In this document: positions 19,070 to 29,365 of the stretch, one piece after another
Layout: every line of letters starts with the position of its first letter
Position numbering within the stretch: position 1 is the first letter of the stretch
NCBI GenBank assembly: GCA_963580455.1
Contig: OY756972.1
Coordinates: 21,405,001 to 21,469,000 of the forward strand
From: Euonymus europaeus
Lineage: Eukaryota; Streptophyta; Magnoliopsida; Celastrales; Celastraceae
Length of the DNA stretch: 64,000 nt
Direction of reading: 5' to 3'
Notes under the pieces: model-generated
Seen by the model: the letters and a program-made list of their open reading frames with translations, nothing else
Told to the model about the DNA's origin: nothing
Databases searched by the model: none
Translations under genes and position numbers: made by a program

Positions 19070-22060
19070 CTACTACAGAGAGTATCCCTGACTTGAATGA
19101 CATCCGTGCTCAGCTATCTCATCTTCAGCAGATGATTTCTTTTCCATCATCTGCATCTGCTATGACTTCCAGTACTTCAGGTTTGCTAGATTCCTTGTCA
19201 GGTATTTCTTCCACTGTCTGGATACTTGACTCTGGTGCTGCATTTCATATGACTCCTTCCAAATCATTGCTTCATAATTGTGTCTCTCCTCCCTCCCCTA
19301 TGAATGTTTATACCGCTAATGGTTCTTCTTTATCTGTAAGCTGTATTGGTTCTATACCTATGTCTTCTTCAACTCCGGTTTCTCTTCCTCATGTTCTACA
19401 TGTTCCGCACTTGTCTGTCAATCTTTTGTCCATTAGTCAACTTGATAATGCTGGTTATGACATTTATTTTGGTTCTTCTGTGTGTCGAGTGCAGGATCGG
19501 AAGTCAGGGAAGCAGATTGGGATCGGGAGTAAAATTACTGATGTTTATGTGGTGGAGCAGTTGCATCTCCCTGTTATTTCTTCGGTAGCTCTTTCTTCTT
19601 TCCGCTTAGATGAACTATCAAGTCTGTTTTACCTTTGGCATGCTAGGTTGGGTCATATGTCTGCTGAACGTTTACGCCTTTTGTCTTCCTCTGGAATATT
19701 GGGTAAAGTTTCTACTAGTGATATTTCTGACTGTCAGGGTTGTAAACTTGCTAAGCAAACGGCCTTACCATTTAATAAAAGTGTTACCTCTTCTACCGCC
19801 CCTTTCTCTCTTGTTCATACTGATGTGTGGGGACCTGCACCTCTTCCTACAAAAGGTGGATCTGTTTACTATGTTTCTTTTGTGGATGATTATGCACGCT
19901 TTACTTGGGTTTATCTTTTGAAACATAAATCTGATTTCTATCAAATTTATCATTCGTTTCAGTCCCTCATTAATACTCAGTTTTCTACTACCATTAAAAC
20001 TCTGCGCTCAGATCTTGGGGGGGAGTATCTTAAGAAAGAATTCACTAAATACTTGTCTAATCATGGTACCATTCATCAATCATCCTGTTCTAATACTCCA
20101 GCTCAAAATGGTCGTGCAGAACGCAAACATCGTCATATTCTGGAAACTGCACGATCTCTTCTTTTATCAGCTTCTGTTCCTAGTTCTTTCTGGGGGGAAG
20201 CTGTTCTTACTGCTACTTTTCTACTTAATCGGATGCCCACTCCTCTTCTTCATGGAAAATCTCCTTATGAGGCTCTTTTCTCTCAACCACCTAATTATTC
20301 TCTTCTTCGTGTTTTTGGTTGTGCTTGTTTTGTCCTTTTTCCTAGAAAAGATCGTACTAAACTGAGTGCTCGTTCCACTCTTTGTGTTTTTCTAGGATAT
20401 AGTCTTACTCAAAAGGGTTATCGCTGTTATGATCCTCTCTCTCATCGCTTATATGTCTCCCGTCATGTTGTCTTTCTTGAACGACTACCATACTATCGTC
20501 TTCCATCTCTGACTCCATCTGTATCCAAAGAAGAGTTAGTTCACATTGATCGTTTTCCTCCTGATGTTATTTCTGATGAATATATCTCTACTATCTCATC
20601 TACTACAGCTGTCTCCACACCTTTCTCATCTGAGTCTACCACTCCTCCTACTGATTGTTCGACAGTTTACTCCGGTAACAAGCAACGCTTCAACATATCT
20701 TCAGTCATATTACCTGATCCTTCTGCTACTCTGGATTCTGCTCCTGCTCCTGATCCTATCTCTACTACCACAACATCTGATCTGCCTCGCAGGTATCCTC
20801 TTAGGGACCGACGTCCTGTCACCAAACTCAGTCTTCTTTCTACTTGTTTTTATGTCTCTTATCGTACTGCTTTATCTGTTATTCACTCTTTCTCTGAGCC
20901 TCAGTCATACAGGGAAGCCTCTCAGGATCCAAATTGGGTTAACGCAATGAATGATGAGCTTTCTGCACTTTCCAAAACTTCTACTTGGGAATTGGTGCCT
21001 CCTCCTCCAGGACAAAATATTGTGGGTTGTAAATGGATTTATAAAGTCAATACCCATTCTGATGGCTCTCTGGAGCGGTATAAAGCTCGACTCGTTGCTA
21101 AAGGGTTTTCTCAGGAATATGGTATTGACTATGAGGAGACTTTTGCATCTGTAGCCAAAATGACTACTGTTCGCACTTTAATCGCTGTTGCTGCAGTCAA
21201 ACATTGGCCGTTGTATCAGATGGATGTTAAGAATGCTTTTCTTAATGGTTCTCTCTCTGAGGAAGTATATATGCCTCCTGGTTTATCTCATCCTCCTGGC
21301 TATGTTTGTCGTCTTCGAAAGGCTCTTTATGGTCTTAAACAAGCTCCACGAGCCTGGTATGAATGTTTTGAAAAAGCTATTACTCAGCTTGAATTTCATT
21401 CTAGTGATAATGATTCCGCTCTATTTCTTCTTCATACTGACGTTGGTCAAGTGGCCATTCTTCTTTATGTTGATGACATGATTATCACTGGATCTGATTC
21501 TACTGCTATTGATCGTGTGAAAAGCCATCTTTCCACTACGTTTGAGATGAAAGATTTGGGTCACTTACGTTATTTTCTTGGCATTGAAGTTGCTTATTCT
21601 CCTAGAGGGTACTTCTTGTCTCAGGCCAAATATGCTAATGATGTGCTTCATCGTGCTCGTCTCACTGACTCCAAAGTTGCTGCTACTCCCATGGAGCTCA
21701 ATCTCAGACTCACTTCTACTGATGGAACTCTTCTTGAAGACCCCACTCTCTATCGCGAACTTGTTGGCTGTTTGGTATATTTGACCATCACGCGCCCTGA
21801 TATAGCTTATGCTGTTCACATTGTCAGTCAGTTTGTCTATGCTCCCCGTTCATGTCATTGGGCTGCTTTGGTTCGTATTTTGCGTTATCTTCGCAGCACT
21901 ATTTTTCATGGTGTCCTCATGTCATCTACTTCCTCTCTGGAACTCCGTGGTTATTCTGATGCTGATTGGGCTGGTGATGTTGAAGATCGCAAATCCACTT
22001 CTGGTTCCTGTGTGTTTCTTGGCGATTCCCTTCTCTCATGGAAAAGCAGAATTCAGTCGC
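18976..22060 (+). pseudogene. Copia pol of the second element, RNase H incomplete
   Basis: Open frame with the zinc knuckle at its start, protease WILDSGAAFHMT, GAG-pre-integrase WHARLGHMSAERL, integrase HTDVWGP / LRSDLGGEY / QNGRAERKHR, reverse transcriptase KARLVAKGFSQEYGIDYEET, YGLKQAPRAWYE and LLYVDDMIITG, and RNase H DADWAGDVEDRKSTSG. After LLSWKSRIQS the expected TVSRSSTEAEYR part is missing and the frame runs into foreign sequence up to 22119. The polymerase motifs are intact, so the truncation is not ancient. It lacks an in-frame start of its own. Confidence 0.88.
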
Positions 22061-22087
22061 CAATTATTCACCTAGTCGGATTTTCAC

Positions 22088-23059
22088 CTCAATGTCAAGA
22101 GTTGACTCTCCATGCTTAGTAGTTGCTGCAATAGCTGAGACCTTATCCCACTCTACTTCCATCTTCTTGTTCAATTTGTTCTTCTTGTCAAAAAGTTCCC
22201 ACACAAACATCTTCTTAACGTAATCAAAACACGCAACCAGATAAGCGGAGTTCTCTTGGTCAATCTGAACATACATCATCAAAAAAAGAAATTAACATAA
22301 ACTATTTCTTTAAAGAGTGAAGAGATTACTTGGTTTTGCAACATCATACCTTCCATGAATCAATTGTAAACGAAGTTGCCTGAACTCTTGCCTGCTTCAG
22401 ATTTTGAAGTTTAGGCTTAGTATTGCAAGGCTCTTTTAAAATATCTGATATTCTTCTCCATTTCCTTTTCCTTTTCGAGCGAATGGAGGTAGATATATCT
22501 TTCGAACTCGGATTTGTAGCAACCAAAGCCTTCTACAAGAAAATAAAAAATATATAGTTTTAGATATGGTTTCTTGAAAACAATGAATTATATCAAAAGA
22601 ATTGAACTTAAAGTGTTGAAGAAATCTAATTACAGTTTCATTCTTGAACAAAAACAATTTACTGCATAAACAATGTTGCACACCACCAGAGACAGAAAAC
22701 TCAAATAACCCTAAGAAAAAACAATGTACTGCATGAACAATATTGCACACCAGAGACAGAAAAGGAAATCAATTCAAAGAAATGCATAGACAAAGAAAGA
22801 ACAAGAAAATGCACACAACAAGAGACAAAGAACATGAAAGATCGAACCTTTTCAACAGATGAAGCTGTTCTTGATCGTAGAATCATATTTGACTTGTTAT
22901 GTATATTACTTGGCAGCTCACAAGTGTACTCACCATCATCATCATCATCATTGTTCTCCATATAGATTCATCATCCTCACTACCTTGTTCCATCTCATCA
23001 TCATCATCCTCACTATCTTGTTCCATCTCTTTATCTTTACCAATCTTTCTTGAATTCAT
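22088..23059 (-). pseudogene. PH-like family gene, copy A, 3'-truncated at the Copia junction
   Basis: Minus-strand exons: 23059 or 22961 to 22848, 22532-22350 (61 codons, basic KRKRKWRRISDI motif) and 22264-22088 (59 codons, VKKMFVWELFDKKNKLNKKM, VSAIAATTKHGESTLDIE). The last one is the core of the TRF2/HOY1-type PH-like domain. Donor GTGAAAATC at 22087 is followed within about 25 bp by Copia RNase H sequence, so the rest of the PH-like domain and the C-terminal exons are gone. In exon 1 the ATG at 23057-23059 (MNSRKIGKDKEMEQ) leads into a 2-nt deletion after DDES; a second ATG at 22961 re-opens the frame (MENNDDDDDGEYTCELPSN). Probably not functional. Confidence 0.72.
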
Positions 23060-23250
23060 TCTCCCTATAACCCACTTTGTATCTCCGAGTTTCAACTCGT
23101 TGTCTCTCTCAATTATACATGCAAAATAATGTAAGCACACTGGTTGAGTTCTTGAAAAACAGAGAATAAAACAGAGAACGCAAAAACAGAGCAAACAGAG
23201 AGAGGATAATTTTTAAGAGCAGAGACTAGCCAATGTTGAGTTGCATAGAA

Positions 23251-23258
23251 TTTATAAA
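23251..23258 (-). promoter_or_regulatory. TATA box of PH-like copy A
   Basis: TTTATAAA, inside the block GCATAGAATTTATAAAG shared with the promoters of copy B (26138-26145) and copy C (29538-29545). It is about 190 bp upstream of the first ATG. Confidence 0.5.
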
Positions 23259-23259
23259 G

Positions 23260-24041
23260 GACGGTTTTCGAGAGGATTATCATTTCCTTAGCGTCAATAA
23301 GCGCTCTTTTTTTTTGGGCTGTGAAAAAAAAAGGTGAAAGAACGCCTCTTTCTTTCCTTACTGTTTAATAAAAAAAATAATCTCTTAAAAATCTACAGTT
23401 TTGAAACACAAGAACTTTGTTTTGTCTTCCATTTGAATAATGAAATGTCAAGTTAGCTACATTGAGTGTTTACTAACCATCCCGTCAATGGGTACGAGCA
23501 ACTTTGCTTTAATCTGAGGCAATTATCTTTGCACAACTATGGTATTTTCTGGTCAGAAAACCTAAGAATAGATGGAGCGGATGCTAGGCCTCCACTACCA
23601 ACTGTTCAGGCAACAGTTTCAAGTCGTTAGCTTGTCATACATGGTCCCATGATGTCTCGCCGGTTTGTTTAAGATTTCTTTGTAGATGTTCTCAGTCTGT
23701 ATGCTGCTTGATCACCACGTCTGGCCTCCACTGTTACCTCTAGTAGATGGTGAAACCAGCCAAATAAACGGGAGGCAAGCGAGGGAGTAGAAGTAGATAT
23801 AGAAGAGAAGCTAAATCAAAGTAAAGGAGTCTCAATAAAATTGGTGTTCTTATACTCAAAAGGTACACAACTGATATTCTTTGTTCTCAAAAGTTTAATG
23901 CTATTAACATACAGTTGTGAGTATTGTAGATACAGCAACTAACCACGACTATCCCTGAAGAGAGAGTTATGTCTTTCTCATGGCACTACGTTATTTCTTC
24001 TCCTTCAAGAGAAAATATCACTGCCTACGTGGATCGAGAAA
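23260..24041. other. Spacer between copies A and B, with a possible SHG1-like relic
   Basis: No live gene. At about 23727-23850 (+) the string CCTCCACTGTTACCTC, then GATGGTGAAACCAG and an A/G-rich tail, parallels 17045-17170 of the SHG1-like pseudogene (PPLFPLPNGEA then a Lys/Glu-rich tail). It may be a more decayed duplicate. The match is weak and read by eye. Confidence 0.35.
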
Positions 24042-25940
24042 CTACGATGGTGGATGTTGATGTGTTGCCTTGTTACTTCCCAAACCATGATGGCCAGTCT
24101 CATCTGATAGCAAGAAAGGGTTCAAAACACTCGTGTCTCTGGAAAGAGCATTTGTCCTCCTCATCTCTTGACCACCAATATATGGCATCACTACACTTTC
24201 CAAGTATTCATTGCCATGCTCATCCATCCGTCGATGTTCTGTCACAAGAAAACATTAAAGAGTTCATGAGTCTCTCAGCAAACATTTCTGCTATTACTAT
24301 TCCTTTTCATGCTGGAGCCTAAAGGGAAATATCCGTATTGGAAGATTACCTGATTCTGATGGAGGAGAGAATGACAGAACTGCTCGTTGAGGTGAAGATG
24401 AATTGCTTTTCTTCTTCCATTTCTTGTTTCGTGTACTGCTTTTATCTGAAGGAACGACCTGTCCAGATGGATTTGACCAAAAATACTGATATGTTGAACT
24501 TGGGAATGGTTTCTTGCTCAACTTCAACAACCGTACGTCACAAGACAAAAGGCTTTCATGATGTTCGCCAAGGTATCCTGGGGGAGCTTCGAGGTGATGT
24601 CAACTGAGACATATTGATCATGAAGTCATCAGAAACATCGAAACAGAACAAATCACTGGTTTTCATGTCTATGAAGGACACAAAAATAACAATATATCAT
24701 AAACTTGTCTTTTATTTGCAGGGAAGGACCTTCTGTGCGACAAAATATAATTTAGAGTAAAAAATATGCATGTGTATATGTACCTGTATGTTGAACCCAG
24801 TCCTGGAGTGAAGTCTGTTGTAATTTTCCACTCGATATGTTTTGTTGGCTGTGGATCAATCTCATTGAAAAAGGCAGGAGGCTCACATAGCTGCTAGAAT
24901 TATATAGAACATCATATCCTATACAATTCCAATTCCAATCCCAACAAAAAAACGTCAGTCAAGAAAAATATGTTCAGAAAATTGACCTGAATGTCAAGAC
25001 TTGTGTCTCCATGCTCAGCAATAGTTACTCTAACAGCTGAGACCTTATCCCACCTTGTCTCAATCTTCCTTTTCAATCTCACATTCCCGTCTAAATATTC
25101 CCATACAATCTTCTTCGAACGGTAATGAAACTTTGCAACCAGATCACCTTTTTTCTCAGATTTAATCTGAATATAGACCAAAAAAGAAAAACAAGGGAGG
25201 TATACATTAGTGTTTTCCTTGTTTTTTACATATTTTTCGGGAGAGTGAAGTTGACTTCATTGTACCCCCCATAAGCCAATTTTAAGTGAAGATGCTTGAC
25301 ATTTTGAAGTCTTCAGCTCTATAACCTTAGTCCTAGTATTGAGAGGCTCTTCTTCAGTATGCGATATGTTACTACATTTTGAGCCAAGAAAGCTAGATTC
25401 ATCTGGTGCCTACAATAGCAGCATTTCGGATATTTAGCAGAAAGGCTATCCAACAAGAAAAAGTAATGTTACAGATACATATGATTTTGACCAAAAAACT
25501 CATTAAACCTGCATATCTAACTCCCAAACAATGCAAAAATAATTACATCCAAGAAACCTCAAGAATATAAAAAAAAAGGAACCGGATCATAAATTTCCGG
25601 AGGGAAAAAACTTTAAGTGGCGAGTCACTCTAATTACAATTTCATTCTTGGACAGAAACAATTTACTGCGTGAGCAGATATTGCACACCGGAGGCCGAAA
25701 AGGAATTCAATTCAAAGAAATGTATCAACAGAGAACAAAAAAAAAAGAGTACACAACAAGAGACAAAGAACATGCAAGAATCGAACCTTTTCAACAGATG
25801 AAGCTGTTCTTGATCGTAGAATTGCATTAGCCTTCTTATGTATATTAGTTGTCCCCACCACCACCACCATCATTGTTGTCCCTAATAGATTCATCATCCT
25901 CTCTACCTTGTTCCATCTCTTTCTCTTTATCAATATTTCA
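24042..25940 (-). pseudogene. PH-like family gene, copy B, inactivated
   Basis: Exons on the minus strand: a broken first exon (about 25940-25788), 25409-25266 (APDESSFLGSKC...KIGLWG), 25166-24987 (GDLVAKFHYRSKKIVWEYLD, DTSLDIQ), 24890-24784 (DPQPTKHIEWKITTDFTPG), 24603-24350 (PPGYLGEHHESLLSCDVRLL) and a short last exon (EHRRMDEHGNEYLESVVMPY) to 24042. The PH-like core is complete. Three lesions: a TGA at codon 4 of the exon 1 start used by A and C, a frame change in exon 1 (its SSVEK end is only open in another frame), and a TGA created at the splice junction before HHLEAPPGYL, where C and D have RRHR. Sequence is closer to copy A than to C and D. Confidence 0.7.
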
Positions 25941-26137
25941 TGAATCCATTATATTGACAACCAGATTTGTATCTCCGAGTATTCAATTCGTTTTCTCTCT
26001 CAACTATACATACAAAAGAATGTAAGCACACTGGTTGAGTTCTTGAAAAATAGAGAATAAAACAGAGGATGCAAAAACAGAGCAACAGAGAGAATAATTT
26101 AGAAGACAGAGTAGCCAATGATGAGTTGACATAGAAT

Positions 26138-26145
26138 TTATAAAG
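26138..26145 (-). promoter_or_regulatory. TATA box of PH-like copy B
   Basis: TTTATAAA in the conserved block GACATAGAATTTATAAAG, the same arrangement as at copies A and C. Confidence 0.5.
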
Positions 26146-26506
26146 AATGGTTTACGAGAGGATTCTCATTTTCTCATGCACAATTTTTTTACCCGTATGA
26201 TTGCTGGGCCTCAGATTCTCGAGGAAACACCGAATTTTAAATAATTGCTACTTTCTTCATTTGAGTAATTGACTTGCTACTAAAGTAATACTAGCAAATT
26301 GTATGTAATTTGTAAATAACAAGCAATAGCTAACCATGCTCAAGTAAACCATTCTTTATTATAGTCAAACAGGGCTAATCAAAGGATTTCGGGCATGTTA
26401 CAGATTAATCACTTTAGCATAACCTCAAAAATAAAAGTGCTACTATAGCCTAAAACTCAGAATACTCAAAATCAAAGAAGTAACAGAACTTCCTAATGTC
26501 TTTGAT

Positions 26507-29365
26507 TCAGAGAAACACGTCCCATTCGTTTTCTGTATTCACAGAGGAGAAATCTTCATCAAAATTAGAGAACTCAGACTGCTCAGGAACAACATGTTCA
26601 TGGGACCTCGCATTCAATGTATCCACCTCGGGAGGGAAATCACTCTCATCGTTGTCAATAACTAGTGAATCGTTCAAAAGATGATCCTCAAGGCTTCTTA
26701 GAGCTAGAAGCTCAGATTGTGAATTCAGAGTTGGTATATTGATGTTTTGGTGATAAGCAACTGAATGATCACTTGATCGTGTAGGATGTCTCAAAACTCT
26801 CCAATCAAAATTAGAGGTCTCAGACTGCTCAGGAACAACGTGCTCATGTGACAGCGCATTCAATGGATCCACCTCGGGAGGGAAATTACTTTGATCGTTC
26901 TCCATAACTAGTGAATCGTTCAGAAGATGATCCTCAAGGCTTATTAGAGCTAGAAGCTCAGATTGTGAATTCGGAGTTGGTATATTGAAGCTTTGGTGAT
27001 AAGCAACTGGATGATTATTTGCTTGGTACATCAATGCCTGAGCTTGGTTTCGAGGCAAATTATTTCCGTAACTCTTCATTCCTTGAGGATCAAAGTACGT
27101 CGTCAATGGATTGTTGGCAAATCTTGTTCCACTGTCATCCATTTGTCGATATTCAATAACTTCCGACATGAGACAAGTTAGTTAGAATATTGAAGTCTAC
27201 ATAACGAGATTATGCAACGGAATGCAACCAATGATTACCTGATACAGGTGAAGTTGCCGTTTCCTTTGAAGCAGAAAATGGTTGAAATGTTTGTTGTCCG
27301 TATGTTGGAGTCTGCAAAGGAGCAAGCACAGGCAAAGACTCGTACAAAAGAGGAAATTGCGAGCTGTGTTTCATCTCAACTCTGTATGAATTATTGTTTT
27401 CAAACAAACTGGATTGTCTCAATGAATTTGACCTGAAGTAAGGAGATTTTGAACTTGGAAACGGTTTCTGGCTCAACTCAAAGAGCCGCTCGTCGAGAGA
27501 CAAAAGCTTTTCATAATGTTTGTCAAGGGATCCCGGGAGAAATACAAGGCGATGCCTCCTGAGAAACAGGTTATACCAAGCCATAAGAAACCTTGTTATC
27601 ACAGAGAATGAGAACATCTAGCAGGAACAACGTAATTCTGGAATGAAAACGTAAAGCAAATGTACTTGGTTAGAAAAGCATGTACCTATGAATGGAACCT
27701 TGTCCATTGGTGAAGTCTCTAGTGAGTTTCCAACAAGTATGCTTTCTCGGCTGTGGATCATCCTCGTCCTGGAATGTTGGGGGATTGTTTAACTGCAAAA
27801 ATCTATCAAAGGTCAGCTTTATATCCAATAAATCTTCATTTCTACATAATTGAACCCAAGCTTGTACGGATAATAAAATATATTTAGAAATGAACCTCAA
27901 TGTCAAGGATTCCATAATCATCCTCATGAATGATGGCTCTAATAGCTGAGATATCACTCCACTGTATTTCAATCTTCTTCTTCAGTTTTATTGATTTGTC
28001 TAAATATTCCCACACCAACTTTTTCTTAGCATAGTACCACTTAGCCACCAGATCACCTTCAATCTTCGATTCAATCTGAATGTAAAATCCACAAAAAAAT
28101 ATGAATATGAAGTATATAAGAGAGAGTCCTTGAAGATACTCTTTTGGATTTACAGTGGAAAAATGCAAAAAAAATTCATACCTGCCACAGGCCAATTTTA
28201 ACTAATTTGGCAACAAAGTTTGCAGCTCTAATATTCTGTGCATTTTTAAGGAATGTCGAATGATCCACACGCTGTTTCGTGCTTTGATTTGCCTTGGAAT
28301 TCTGACTACTCTCGCCCCGATTAAGATGTTTCTTCAACGACTCTTGGAGTGCGGATGCATTGCCAATGTTCAGACCAATAGGTTTTAGTTTGAGCAGATT
28401 AAGAGTCAATGCTTTCTACAACCCAGATTAGAAACAAAAAGAAAAGGAGATTGCACTATTTAGAATTTGTGGATTTTATTTACAATAGCAGCTAAAAAAT
28501 GGTCCTAAATTTATGGTACCGTTTCAAATGCACAAAAAACTTAATTTATATATTTATATTTGTTTCCATAGAATGTATAGATACATGTACAGCAGAAACA
28601 GAGTACGGTAAGAGATAAGAGTTCAACCTCCTCTTGTGTCTCTGCTGGTATTGACATTAATCTTTTATTAGCAAGATAATTGATTTGATCACTCCCAAAC
28701 TCTACTCCACCACCACCACCATCATCATCGTCTGGTGCCTACAATAGCAGCGTTTGGAATATTTAGAAGAAGGGCTACCCATCAAGAAAAAGAAAATATT
28801 ACAGATATACATTATTTTGACAAAAATAAAACTCATAGAAACTGCACATCCAAACAATGCATTTAATAATTACATATTCATTCTGGAACAAAAATAATTT
28901 ACTGCATGCACTACACACCAGAGAAAGAAAAAGACAATCAACTCAAAGAACCCACCCTCAAGAATATGAAAAAAGGAACTGGATGATAAATTTCCAGAGG
29001 AAAAATAAACTTTAAGTGGCGAAGCACCCTAATTACAGTTTCATTCTTGGACAGAAACAATTTACTGCATGAACAGATATAGCACACCAGAGGCAGAAAA
29101 GGAAATCAATTCAGAGAAATGCATAAACAAAGAAAGAACAAGAAAATGTACACAACAAGAGACAAAGAACATGAAAGAATCAAACCTTTTCAACAGATGA
29201 AGCTGTCCTTGATCGTAGAATTATATTAGCCTTTCTATGTATATTACTTGGCAGCTCACTAGCGTACCCACCACCATCATCATCATTGTTGTCCATAGTA
29301 GATTCATCATCCTCTCTACCCTGTTCCATCTCTTTCTCTTTATCAATCTTTCTTGAACACATCAT
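26507..29365 (-). CDS. PH-like (TRF2/HOY1-type) domain protein, copy C, chimeric gene
   Basis: Seven exons: 29365-29186, 28738-28628, 28415-28182, 28075-27896, 27792-27686, 27558-27239, 27159-26507; 1,785 nt, 594 aa, all phases consistent. The first exon is acidic (MMCSRKIDKEKEMEQ...NDDDGGG). The PH-like domain spans exons 4-6: GDLVAKWYYAKKKLVWEYLD, IEIQWSDISAIRA, DPQPRKHTCWKLTRDFTNGQ and LDKHYEKLLSLDERLFELSQ. The Gln/Ser/Pro-rich C-terminus contains a 70-residue internal duplication. The family is plant-specific with no established biochemical role that I can state. An in-frame ATG at 29416 could add 17 residues. Promoter, exon 1 and intron 1 resemble copies A and B, whereas the body resembles copy D. 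Confidence 0.85.
26570..27012 (-). repeat. Internal duplication in the last exon of copy C
   Basis: Two blocks of about 210 bp (roughly 26803-27012 and 26570-26760 on the plus scale) encode the same module: VAYHQxxNIPTxNSQSELLA, LxSLEDHLLNDSLVxxND, FPPEVDxLNAxSHEHVVPEQ, SExSNFD. Copy D has the module once, so the second copy arose in C after the C/D split. Confidence 0.85.

Larger units (their letters stand above)
17286..22060 (+). mobile_element. Second Ty1/Copia element, 3'-truncated and decaying
   Basis: A 5' LTR (about 17286-17506), a primer-binding site, a gag frame and a pol frame, but no 3' LTR anywhere in the window and no target duplication. Homology stops inside RNase H near 22055-22065, where the sequence passes directly into exon sequence of PH-like gene A on the other strand. 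So the 3' end was removed, probably together with the 3' exons of gene A. Base use is C/T-rich and differs from the element at 1971-7314; the two belong to different Copia lineages. Confidence 0.88.
25400..28738. repeat. Segmental tandem duplication, unit 1
   Basis: About 3.3 kb: first intron, exon 1 and promoter of copy B, spacer, and the body of copy C up to the Asp/Gly run of its exon 2. It matches 28731-32090 in order and orientation, for example CTGGTGCCTACAATAGCAGC at 25403 and 28733, and TTTTTACCCGTATGATTGCTGGGC at about 26188 and 29587. Both ends fall at the (CAC/CAT)n run that encodes Asp/Gly repeats. Confidence 0.7.

Noticed and set aside
22436..23194. Hydrophobic Cys/Phe-rich frames in the 5' part of copy A as separate genes
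   Set aside because: They read through introns and 5' UTR; the exon structure shared with copies B and C explains the region.
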